Source: Mesostigma viride (taxonomy: Eukaryota; Streptophyta; Mesostigmatophyceae; Mesostigmatales; Mesostigmataceae). From it: DNA of 64,000 nt. How positions within the stretch are numbered: position 1 is the stretch's first letter; every line of letters begins with the position of its first letter. Shown piece by piece: positions 38,835 to 47,201 of the stretch. Under the pieces are notes generated by a model that worked only from the letters and a program-made list of their open reading frames with translations, did not search any database and had not been told where the DNA came from. The position numbers were made by a program, and so were the translations under genes. Location: NCBI GenBank assembly GCA_009746045.1, contig RPFO01000312.1:2966377-3030376 (forward strand), in the 5' to 3' direction.

Positions 38835-40006
38835 TCAAGAAAGCGCTTCGGCGCTCTTGATCTTTTTCCTTCCCGAAAAATTGAACCTCTCGAGGTTCAG
38901 CGGACGGGTAAGAACAAGATCCGTTTTCATCTCCTCCTTGTTTTTCTTCACAACCTCGAATGGCGTCGCGCCGGTTGCCTGCACAGTGAAAGGTGCCAGC
39001 TGCAACTGGACTTCCACCGCGATCTCCGTGAAGTCGGCCTCCCTTCCCTGTCTCTTGGCGCGCAAAATCACCTGACGCTTGAAAAACTCGTCGACCGCGA
39101 GCTGCTCCTCGTCCATCAGGTCTCTTGCGCTCCCTTTGTACGCGTTGTTGAGCTCCTTCAGCGCCGCCGTGTCAACCCCCGTCGAAGCTTTGCATCCGCG
39201 GTCCGCAACCGTAACCAACGTCTGTCTCACGCGTTCTTTTGGCACAGTGATCGAAACCAAGTCCGCAAGCTTGTGCTGCAAGTCCTTAGAAGCAACGCGC
39301 ATCGAAGGGGGCGCAGCGCGCACGGGTTCGACGTAGTCCGGTTTCTTGCGGCCATTGTGAGTTCCGTGTTCAACAGAACCGTCGTAGTCGTGCCGTTTGC
39401 CGCGTCGTGCGCGTCGCGGACGACCTCGATCATCGTTATGTCGCCAGCAATCAGACGATGGACCCAGCTGGACGCCATCGCGAAAAATTCCGGGCTGATC
39501 CACATAGCCAAAGGGACGACTAGCTCAGGGTGGATCCAGATGCCTCGATCTTCGTTCGGGCCGGACTTGACATCCTCTACGATGGAACAGTGGGTACTGT
39601 GTTCCGACCTCTCTCCGATTCCCGACAACGGCTCGATGAGGTGGGTACAGTTTTGTTCCGACCCCTCTTCGGAGCCTGACATTTGCTCATTGAGGTGGGT
39701 ACACTTTTGTTCCGACCCCGTGTCGGGGATCGACGACTCGGACTTCGATTTTGAGCAGCGTCCGAGTGATGCGATGCACGCCTTTGCACAGTCAAGCCGA
39801 TACCAACTTTTAAAAAGTTTCTTTCCGTTGGAAGCCGCCAGTGTGAAGTCGAGCCCCTGAATTTTTTTGTCGCTTTTTCGGACCCTGATTTCTTTCTCCG
39901 CATCCACTTTAAAAGTAATCGAAGGCTTCATGGTAAAAATCCACGTCTTCTCTGTCTCTCGTACAAGACTGAAAAGGGGATGGGAGAACCGATTCGTGGT
40001 CGCCAT
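38835..40006 (-). CDS. KilA-N domain protein with internal repeat (frameshifted)
   Basis: Chosen start MATTNRFSHPL at 40006; MKPSITFKV at 39931 is an alternative. The KilA-N DNA-binding domain is clear: an IQGLDFTLAASNGKKLFKSW segment, then WIHPELVVPLAMWISPEF. Between these halves sits an unusual insert of about 50 residues made of three near repeats (SGSEEGSEQNCTHLIEPL type), encoded by a roughly 54-bp DNA repeat. The C-terminal 150 residues lie one frame over after a break near 39370 and contain a helical region ending KIKSAEALS. KilA-N proteins are abundant in giant viruses and presumed to act in transcription or replication. Both break and repeat may affect function. Confidence 0.75.
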
Positions 40007-40255
40007 GACCTCAAAAACACCCATCGTCATAGAACACAGATGTGTGTTCTATGCGTCTACCCCTGATGTTAGCGTGTTAGCCACGAGAGGGAGATCAGGA
40101 ATCACAAGACACCTGGAAGAAATAAAAAAGAGTCGTCGCTGACGTCACGAGAATCGCCGATCGCCGTTCGGACCTCGCTTTACAAGTACGAAGTTCAGAG
40201 ACTGGGTAATACTTACCAATCCCGCCGGCGCGTTTCTATCACACTTTGCCGACTC
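40007..40255. other. intergenic, no supported gene
   Basis: About 250 bp between two minus-strand genes; only short frames are present. Confidence 0.4.
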
Positions 40256-41772
40256 TTATGTGCGACGATTTTTTTTGGTTTTCCTTTTTGTCTTCCTTTT
40301 CTGCATCGGATAATGATTTTGTATATCTTTAAATAGCTTGTCCACGAATTTGAACATCTTTTCACTGAAGGCCCGAGGATAGTTTTGGTTATCAACCGTC
40401 CATTTGTCTGGGTGTATTCGAGCTTTGGCTGCTACCCTTGATACCGGTTTCCATTTGTGTTGTAGACGGATAATATTTCGGGGGTCAAGAATGTTATTTG
40501 CAACATTTAGTAAGTTAGGAGCTTTCGAATCAATCTCTGCTTGCGTAAGTCCCGCTTCCTTGAAGAGATTCTGCACGATAGTTGATTTCAATCGTGGTTC
40601 TTGAGACATATATTTTAGAAGGTCATCATAAGACTCCGGATCGGGCATGTTAGGTACTTGCGGTTGAGCTTTTGGCATATTCGACGGTCCAGCTGGTTGA
40701 GACGCCGGCGGTTCGTTTTGCGTCCAGGCTTGAGCTTTTTTAACACGATCCCAACTCCTTGCATACTGTGGGTATTGTTCGTCGAATTGTTTTTTCGCCT
40801 CTTCGTCTTGTCGATCTCTTTCATCCCATTCTCGCGGTTGATAACCTCCCATATTAGACGCTGTTTGAGGACGTTGCCGAGACCCTTCAGCTTCTCGTTC
40901 TTTTTGCCGCTGATTAAAACTAGCTGCATACTTTCGTCGCTCTTCTTCCCATCTCCGTGCCTTGTCTTCGGCGGCTTTCCGTGCCTTTTCCGCAGCTGCC
41001 TGTTCCGCAGCCGCTTTAGCTGCCTGTTCCGCAGCCATTTTAGCTGCCTGTTCCGCAGCCATTTTAGCTGCCTGTTCCGCAGCCATTTTAGCTGCCTGTT
41101 CCGCAGCCGCTTTAGCTGCCCGAATTCGCCTGACCGCGTCAGCTTTCGATATTCGTTGCAATTCGCGTAATCTGTCCCTTTCGATTTGTCTCTTTTCTTC
41201 GGCCGCGGCTTCTTCTTCAGCCATTCTCACCTTTTTGGCAGCCTCTTTAGCGGCTGTTGCTAATTTTTCTTTATTTTCTTCCGCCTCTTTTTTAACGTCC
41301 GACGCCACGCGGTTTTTCAACTTCCCTACCATCTTTTTTAATCTATCTGCGTTTACTGCTTGGTTTCTTCTTTCAGACGCTTGAGTTTCGGCTTTTGCAT
41401 GTCCCGCATTTTCTCGTAAAACGCCGAGGTTAGCGTCTCTTACCTCTTTATTAAAACTATCTTGATTACGTTGATTTAAAAATTCTGTATATTTTTCTTC
41501 TTCAGACTGGGTGGGGGTAAGAGCATTTGGTTTCGGGGGGGGGGATTCTTGACCCTTTGCCGGGCTCTTTCTAAAATCTCTTCTCTCCTACGTGCTAGAA
41601 AATCATCAGCTTCTTCTGGCTGGCCGGTTTCTTTTTCGATTTTTTCGTTTCGAGCTCGGTGTGTCCGAGTCCTGCTATGGACGCCGCAATACTTACGCTT
41701 ACCCGTACAACAGTTCGAGCACGAACGACCGTCTTTTAGCGTTCCTTTACATGTCCTCGGTTTTCCGATCAT
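40256..41772 (-). CDS. zinc-module plus coiled-coil plus J-domain protein (frameshifted)
   Basis: One gene of about 505 residues. It starts MIGKPRTCKGTLKDGRSC with the C/C/C/H module (then KYCGVHSRTRTHRA). A C10 run (41536-41545) must be one base longer to enter the second frame, which then runs without interruption through a basic coiled coil containing four AAEQAAKM repeats (24-bp DNA unit near 41020-41115). The C-terminus is a J domain of auxilin type: ARIHPDKW with the HPD triad at about 40406-40414, followed by the helix KMFKFVDKLFKDI. J domains stimulate Hsp70 ATPase, so it could recruit host Hsp70 to a target bound by the other parts. The tail is strongly basic (KRKTKRKTKKNRR). Confidence 0.75.
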
Positions 41773-41844
41773 GCTCCTTTTTATACATACGCGCCAAAAA
41801 AAGCGCGTTCAAAACGGAAGGAAAAAAGTGGTGCTACAAGGTAC

Positions 41845-41917
41845 GTTCGAGTAGCTCAGTCGGTAGAGCGGCGGTCTTATGAGCCGCAGGTCGCGAGTTC
41901 GAGTCTCGCCCCGAACA
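41845..41917 (+). tRNA. tRNA-Ile(UAU)
   Basis: A full cloverleaf can be drawn: acceptor GTTCGAG with CCCGAAC (one A-C mismatch), D arm GCTC...GAGC, anticodon stem GCGGT/GCCGC around loop CTTATGA, and T arm GCGAG-TTCGAGT-CTCGC. The anticodon is TAT, reading AUA. No intron and no encoded CCA. Giant viruses often carry a few tRNAs that read codons rare in the host. Confidence 0.88.
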
Positions 41918-41943
41918 AAAATCGCCGCTGTATCTTATACGCC

Positions 41944-42045
41944 ATGCCTCCCTTGTTGTATTATAGTCACGGCCTGAACAACCACGGAGGGGGACAAACG
42001 CGAAAAAAGAAACCCAAAAAGCGAGCCACGAAGAAAAACAAGTGA
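41944..42045 (+). CDS. very small basic protein
   Basis: 33 residues starting MPPLLYYSHGLNNHGGG and ending in a Lys/Arg-rich tail (KKKPKKRATKKNK). It fits the 165-bp gap between the tRNA and the next zinc-module gene. Too short for firm support, but the composition is typical of small basic virion DNA-binding peptides. Confidence 0.4.
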   Translation: MPPLLYYSHGLNNHGGGQTRKKKPKKRATKKNK

Positions 42046-42082
42046 GTCCGAAGTTTTTCTAGAGAACAAGTAGTATACACCC

Positions 42083-42397
42083 ATGAAGTGCACCGCAAAA
42101 TGCAAGGACGGCAGCCATTGCAGCAACAGCGCCAGGGCTGGCTACAAGAGGTGCGCCTCGCACTCGAGGCGCAAGCCGGCTTCTCGCCACCGAGCCGCCT
42201 CGTGTGGAATGGCGAACAGCGGCGACATGGTCCAGCCCCCCGACGTCCCCGCCACCAACGGCCAGCTGGAATGGATGGACTTGAGCCAGGAGCCAATGCC
42301 CTATATGTATCAAAGCTCGCAAACCCATCCAGCGCAGATGGCGTATCTGAAGCACACCATCAACCAGCGAAGGCATCGCAAGAGCCGGAGGAGGTGA
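42083..42397 (+). CDS. zinc-module protein
   Basis: 104 residues. The N-terminal module is MKCTAKCKDGSHC with RCASHSRRK. The remainder is polar and Pro/Gln/Met-rich (QEPMPYMYQSSQTHPAQM) and ends in an arginine-rich stretch (RRHRKSRRR). Likely nucleic-acid binding; no further domain seen. Confidence 0.6.
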   Translation: MKCTAKCKDGSHCSNSARAGYKRCASHSRRKPASRHRAASCGMANSGDMVQPPDVPATNGQLEWMDLSQEPMPYMYQSSQTHPAQMAYLKHTINQRRHRKSRRR

Positions 42398-42411
42398 AAT
42401 TACCTTACCAT

Positions 42412-42684
42412 CTAGTAAGATGCTTCCTGTTCTAGTCTCTCACACGCGTTGGAACGATCGTGGCCGACGTCACGTGCGTTTTTACGATCCTTTGCCATTA
42501 TTGACGCCTCGGCGACATCGCGACAGCGGATCCGTATCGAAGACGCATTAGGATCGCGATCCTCCCACTCTGTTTCCATCTTGGCGAGAAAACAACCCAT
42601 CATATGAAGTTCGGTAAGATCATATTTGCGGTACCAGGAAACGGTTTTACCGAGAAGGCCGGATTTCTCGGAGTCTCTTTGCAA
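42412..42684 (-). CDS. hypothetical small protein
   Basis: 90 residues (MQRDSEKSGLLGKTVSWYRK start). Middle block LHMMGCFLAKMETEWEDRD is helical and acidic. It overlaps the end of the upstream F-box-like gene by 38 bp in a different frame, so it may be a separate gene read by coupled initiation or a displaced C-terminus. Not recognised. Confidence 0.45.
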   Translation of the reverse strand: MQRDSEKSGLLGKTVSWYRKYDLTELHMMGCFLAKMETEWEDRDPNASSIRIRCRDVAEASIMAKDRKNARDVGHDRSNACERLEQEASY

Positions 42685-43715
42685 TACGCACTTTTTGTAT
42701 TAGTTCCGCTCTCCTTTCCCTCCAGGCATCCATATACAGCGCTATCTTTTCAAGGAACTGCGTTTCGTTAAACGGTTCAAGTCCTTTTTTTTTTCTTTCC
42801 GCATTCTCGGCGTTCACTGTCATTACCGCTTTCTTTTCCATTTCAGCACTGCCGGTGCCGCTAAAATATTCAGGGTTAGCTTTGATGCTATCTTCCATCA
42901 GTTTCAATACCTGATGATATAGGTTTCTGTTGGATGCACCAAAGTTGCGCAACGATTGCACATCTAACTTGTTAACTATATCGTGTAAAACCTCCTCTGG
43001 TAAGTTTTCGAGAGGAGACCTTTCCGCGTTTTCGTCAGGGGTGCAACCCCGGTAAACGGTCGGAAAATACCTTTGGCCGACCAGTTTTTTGCTTTTTGTT
43101 TGTATCAAGGTTTATTCCGGGCAGTCGTGGGTCAGGACGATAGGATGACTGCGCGGAGTTTCTAGTTTGATTTTTCGCAGGGGGGTTTGAGTCGTCAAAT
43201 TCGTTATTCACGTTCTTCCCCCTTACATCTGGCAACTCTCTATAGATCCCCCCGGGAAAATATAAGTCCATCGCGTCAAATTTAGAACCTGCGTCACCGT
43301 AATCGAGTGGCTCCTCGTGAACTCGCCGATTGTGTGGAATCATCAACTCATCCTCTTCCACAGAGGGGTGTAGGGATTCCCTCAGACGAGGCCAGTCAGC
43401 ACGGTTTCCATTCGTGCCTGTCCCTTCAGGGGGGAGATTACGTTGTGTAATTAAAGTCTCAGGACGTGATTGAACCTCATTTTGTACGTCCCAGTTCGAG
43501 TTGGCCGATACCATACTATCTCTTGAAGACTGGTCCGCCGTTACAAACGACGTTTGTTCATCGCGTTCACGTTTCCCAAGTATCGACGGCCCTCTGACTC
43601 GGTGTTTGGTCTTGCCTCCCTTTCCGTGGAACCTGCATCGCTTCTTCTTGGGGTCTGCGACTTTGATCTGACAACGGCCTCCTTTCTTCAATTTGTGTCC
43701 GCACTCTTTGGTCAT
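42647..43715 (-). CDS. zinc-module plus F-box-like protein (frameshifted), array copy 1
   Basis: Starts MTKECGHKLKKGGRC with the module continuing to RCRFHGKGGKTKHRVR, identical to the next two copies. A disordered S/N/D-rich linker of about 170 residues follows. After a one-base break near 43060 comes LPEEVLHDIVNKLDVQSLR, a good F-box, then a helical C-terminus. It is the 3'-most member of a three-gene array that shares its promoter and first 41 residues. By pattern it may be an adaptor for ubiquitin ligase. Confidence 0.65.
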
Positions 43716-43740
43716 CCCAGTATACGGAAAAGCCAGAAAA

Positions 43741-43800
43741 AATATATTATCATTTCTGTTTCTTACTAGCGTTACCGCCTTGTGTCGATTTTTTTCTCTT
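43741..43800 (-). pseudogene. 3' remnant of a 45.5-kb-type zinc-module gene
   Basis: The minus strand encodes STQGGNASKKQK and a stop, the same last 12 residues as the gene at 45534-45776, and the DNA matches over about 55 bp. The rest of that copy is missing, so the array has lost a gene here. Confidence 0.7.
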
Positions 43801-43815
43801 CTCGGCCGGTTATCG

Positions 43816-44457
43816 CTATATCTGATGTAACGGTTCCCCGAACGGTTGGTTTAACCGTGTTAACCAATTGTGTCTGCTCCACTCTTCGTCCTGCATTGAA
43901 TATTCCGGGGGGTCAAATTTACTTTTTGAAGTTACTTCACCATCTGTAACATCGTGGTTACTATCTGCGCTATAAAACCCCGTTGATTGATTGGAGACGG
44001 CAGGATGGAACGAGCGAGATTTCCCAGAAAATCCGTTTGCTTGTCTAAATAAATTTTCACGGGATAGATCCAGTGCAGTTCCTGTAAATCGGACTCCTTT
44101 TTCTCCCGCAAGCCTTTTTGCGCGTGTCCGCTGAGGATCTTCGATTTTAGAACGCTCGGCGTCGTCTTCTGGATCATGCAGTTCATTATCATACTGGTTA
44201 TGCCTATAGAATGTGCGCTTGTTTGCGGAACCAGGGAAGTTTTCGGGGGCATGGCTGGTCTGGAGCACAGGGTTGAACGAGTATGTAAAAGGATCGTTTT
44301 CACCCGTTTTTTCCTCGCGTTCAGCGTCAGGTGCTCTGACTCGGTGTTTGGTCTTGCCTCCCTTTCCGTGGAACCTGCATCGCTTCTTCTTGGGGTCTGC
44401 GACTTTGATCTGACAACGGCCACCTTTCTTTAACTTGTGTCCGCACTCCTTGGTCAT
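43816..44457 (-). CDS. zinc-module protein, array copy 2
   Basis: 213 residues. The first 41 residues are identical to copies 1 and 3. The body is disordered (N/S/D/R-rich) with no F-box or other domain visible. The promoter block AGTATACGGAAAAGCCAG (plus-strand wording) before the start is shared with the other copies. Confidence 0.65.
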   Translation of the reverse strand: MTKECGHKLKKGGRCQIKVADPKKKRCRFHGKGGKTKHRVRAPDAEREEKTGENDPFTYSFNPVLQTSHAPENFPGSANKRTFYRHNQYDNELHDPEDDAERSKIEDPQRTRAKRLAGEKGVRFTGTALDLSRENLFRQANGFSGKSRSFHPAVSNQSTGFYSADSNHDVTDGEVTSKSKFDPPEYSMQDEEWSRHNWLTRLNQPFGEPLHQI

Positions 44458-44494
44458 CCAAGTATACGGAAAAGCCAGAAAAAAAACATTTTTA

Positions 44495-45496
44495 CTAGTC
44501 TCTGTTCCACCATTTAGGCCGCTTATTGGGATCTTTTGCTAGTCTTGTAAACCTTTCCCGCTCGTCCTCCCAGTATTCCAAATCCAATTCTATTCTATCA
44601 TTATACTCCTTTTCTGGCATTGGTGGAAGTCCCTGAAATTTTCTTTTCCAATTCATTGAGTCCGCTCTCTGTTTCGCTATCTTATACTGTTCTTCACGGG
44701 TCATGTCCATAAAAATGGATGGTGGATTTTGAAACCGATGCTCGAGTAAAAAGAGGTCCTGATTTTTTAGCATTTTCTGCCTGTAATCGCCTAACACTTT
44801 TTCAGTGTCTTCGTGGTACCTAGCAGAGGGGTCAGGGGGAGGGGGTTCGTTAAACCTTGGACCTTCAAAATATCTACCGATGCCGATATGCAACCCGGGG
44901 CGTTTGTGGAGAGACGGATCGCTCAAACGCACCATTGCATAAGGTCTTCCTGTAGCCCGAGATTGAGCTATCAACATGTCACTCACTTCCTGAGGGGTCA
45001 TATTCCCTTTTACGAACGTGTCTGATCTCTCTGGCTCAGTAATCACACTGCGGGTCATTTTATTCAAACTCGGAGTCACGAGCATCAGATTTTCGAGATC
45101 CTTTACATCCACTCCGTCTGCAATTAGTTTAAACACATTTTCAGGCAGGTTGTTCAAATTAGGCGGTGGATTCGAAACCACCTCGTGGATCATTTTATTC
45201 AACGCTGGACTCGTCTGCGCAAGACGTCGGAGATCTCCTGGACTCGGGTTTTCTGTAATTGGTTGAAACGCACCTGCAGTCAGTGTGTCCAAAGTAACGT
45301 CTCCACTGTTGTGTTCGTCCGATTCTTCCTCGCGTTCATGTTTTCCAAGTATCGACGGCCCTGCCTCGCCGGCCCTGACTCGGTGTTTGGTCTTGCCTCC
45401 CTTTCCGTGGAACCTGCATCGCTTCTTCTTGGGGTCTGCGACTTTGATCTGACAACGGCCACCTTTCTTTAACTTGTGTCCGCACTCCTTGGTCAT
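44495..45496 (-). CDS. zinc-module protein with two F-box-like segments, array copy 3
   Basis: 333 residues, frame intact. After the shared 41-residue module come two similar helical units, PSPGDLRRLAQTSPALNKMI and LPENVFKLIADGVDVKDLEN followed by VTPSLNKM. The second reads as an F-box. The C-terminal 170 residues are charged and contain blocks RLSDPSLHKRPGLHIGIGRY and WEDERERFTRLAKDPNKRP. Probably a substrate adaptor; the target is unknown. Confidence 0.65.
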   Translation of the reverse strand: MTKECGHKLKKGGRCQIKVADPKKKRCRFHGKGGKTKHRVRAGEAGPSILGKHEREEESDEHNSGDVTLDTLTAGAFQPITENPSPGDLRRLAQTSPALNKMIHEVVSNPPPNLNNLPENVFKLIADGVDVKDLENLMLVTPSLNKMTRSVITEPERSDTFVKGNMTPQEVSDMLIAQSRATGRPYAMVRLSDPSLHKRPGLHIGIGRYFEGPRFNEPPPPDPSARYHEDTEKVLGDYRQKMLKNQDLFLLEHRFQNPPSIFMDMTREEQYKIAKQRADSMNWKRKFQGLPPMPEKEYNDRIELDLEYWEDERERFTRLAKDPNKRPKWWNRD

Positions 45497-45533
45497 CCAA
45501 GTATACGGAAAAGCCAGAAAAAAAAAAAGACTA

Positions 45534-45776
45534 TCATTTCTGTTTCTTACTAGCGTTACCGCCTTGTGTCGAATTTTTTCTCTTTTCGGCCTGGTTTCGA
45601 TCCGCTTCTGTGGTCCGTATTATATACTCTTCCCAAGTTTCGATTTCACTTGGTCCAGTAACATTTGGTCCGCGCACGACATGTTTTTTTGCGTGAAACC
45701 GGCATTTCTTGGCGCCTTTCACCTTTATGCGACAATGGCCGCCAGACTTCAGCTTGTGGCCGCATGCTGTTGTCAT
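45534..45776 (-). CDS. short zinc-module protein
   Basis: 80 residues. A diverged module (MTTACGHKLKSGGHCRIKVK, then KCRFHAKKH) is followed by a short acidic then basic tail ending GGNASKKQK. It is the source type of the remnant at 43741-43800. Its spacing of about 37 bp from copy 3 suggests tandem duplication. Confidence 0.65.
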   Translation of the reverse strand: MTTACGHKLKSGGHCRIKVKGAKKCRFHAKKHVVRGPNVTGPSEIETWEEYIIRTTEADRNQAEKRKNSTQGGNASKKQK

Positions 45777-45821
45777 TCCTATATACCCTCAAACAACAAT
45801 TTATTTATTTACAAGTATTGG

Positions 45822-46064
45822 ATGTCAATGAGACCAGTTGTGTGCAATTCCGCTCGAAAGCGGTGTGATCAGAAATTTAAAGATTGGTCATTAAGACAGA
45901 AACGCGGCAGAAAGATCCGCCACTCGATGAAACTGTACACGCATCCTCTGCGCGATGCGCCTCTTCCTCCTTTGATAACCACCGTAGAACCTTCCCGCGC
46001 AATCGTTATGTGGCCTCACGAAACCGAACGCTCTATCTACGACAACACCCCGACATTTCGGTAG
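45822..46064 (+). CDS. hypothetical small basic protein
   Basis: 80 residues from MSMRPVVCNSARKRC (45822; the ATG two codons later is equally possible). Basic N-terminal half, Pro-rich second half (THPLRDAPLPPLITTVEPSR). An AT-rich TTATTTATTTACAAG precedes it. It overlaps the convergent F-box-like gene by 28 bp. Not recognised. Confidence 0.55.
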   Translation: MSMRPVVCNSARKRCDQKFKDWSLRQKRGRKIRHSMKLYTHPLRDAPLPPLITTVEPSRAIVMWPHETERSIYDNTPTFR

Positions 46065-46681
46065 TTTTCGCAATGTTTTTCAAGGCAGCGAGACCACCAC
46101 CCGTTCCAATTCCAGTGCTCGCTCGTCGTCGATCTTCCGGCCCGCTCCTCCTGGGCCTGTAGTTGGTTGTAAAACTTGGTCATGAAACTGCTCGCTCGGA
46201 CCGTGAAAGGACTGGTCTTGCTCGCAACATCGAACAAACGAACCTCGATCCTGTCGTAGGTCCGATTGGAGATGTGCAGGTCCATGATGTTTTCGACGCC
46301 TTCTTTCAAGTCGCGACAGAACGCGAAGAGTTTGATCACTTTGACGTGATGCGGAGTGTACACGGCGTCCTCGCATTCCTCGATGCGCTCCAAAGACAAT
46401 GCTTTCATCACGCCTCGCAGTTGCTCGTCGGTCCTTTCGGCGAGCTTCGGATTAAGCCAGTTCAGATCGGCTTCTTCGTTTTCTCGGACCGAGAGCTCCG
46501 TTCCGATGGTAAGAAAAAGGTCGTTCACGCGAAACTTTTTGCTTATTTCTTCTCTTTTCTCGACTGCAACGACGTCGTATTCGCGTTGGGTGGCTTTGTT
46601 GATGGCGCACCCGTAAGGCCACGACTCTTTCACGATTTGAGTCAAGACTTCAGGTGGAAGGTTCTCGTACGTGGCTTCCAT
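46037..46681 (-). CDS. F-box-like protein, paralogue of the 9.6-10.3 kb gene
   Basis: 214 residues. N-terminus LPPEVLTQIVKESWP then CAINKATQREYD matches the left-arm protein in order and spacing. A helical middle follows, then a block with HHVKVIKLFAFCRDLKEG, and a Trp-rich end (WNWNGWWSRC). F-box by pattern. This pair links the compact core to the GC-rich left arm. Confidence 0.65.
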   Translation of the reverse strand: MEATYENLPPEVLTQIVKESWPYGCAINKATQREYDVVAVEKREEISKKFRVNDLFLTIGTELSVRENEEADLNWLNPKLAERTDEQLRGVMKALSLERIEECEDAVYTPHHVKVIKLFAFCRDLKEGVENIMDLHISNRTYDRIEVRLFDVASKTSPFTVRASSFMTKFYNQLQAQEERAGRSTTSEHWNWNGWWSRCLEKHCENYRNVGVLS

Positions 46682-46867
46682 TGTCGAAAACCGGTGCCTT
46701 TGTGACGCTTGCGACCCCTTTTTTATACGTTTTGTTTCTCGAAATCGGTTACAGACCTAGTTGTCGTTACAAACCGGATGATGTCACGAGGCAGATATTT
46801 TCCTCCTTGACATCATCCGCGTTTGTACATATACCGCTTGAGAGAATCAACCTCGCCTCCTTCCGAA

Positions 46868-47050
46868 ATGACTCGCGAGGACGCCAATTACCAAGTCGTT
46901 TTCGACAAATCATGGAAGCAGCTTTTCGCTTCCGTCCCCTGCGACTCGAAACTCGAGCCTCGAGATTTGGAGGATTTCGAAAGGCGGTACGATGAATGGA
47001 GAAAATCGTCCGCGGGCATAAACGCAATGAACGAAAGCGAGCCCGAGTAA
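46868..47050 (+). CDS. hypothetical small acidic protein
   Basis: 60 residues from MTREDANYQVVFDKSW (46868). Helical and acidic (EPRDLEDFERRYDEWRK). An upstream in-frame ATG at 46823 would add 15 residues but has a poor context. Not recognised. Confidence 0.55.
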   Translation: MTREDANYQVVFDKSWKQLFASVPCDSKLEPRDLEDFERRYDEWRKSSAGINAMNESEPE

Positions 47051-47201
47051 TACAGCGTGTAAATAAAGCACGAAATGTATCAGAAACGACTTTGCAGCGT
47101 TTCTAAAGCCGATTCGGCATGGATGATGATGGCATGTGCCAAATTATTAATAAACGCAACTTTCATCCACACTATCACTTTTAACTGTACTTTAATTAAA
47201 T

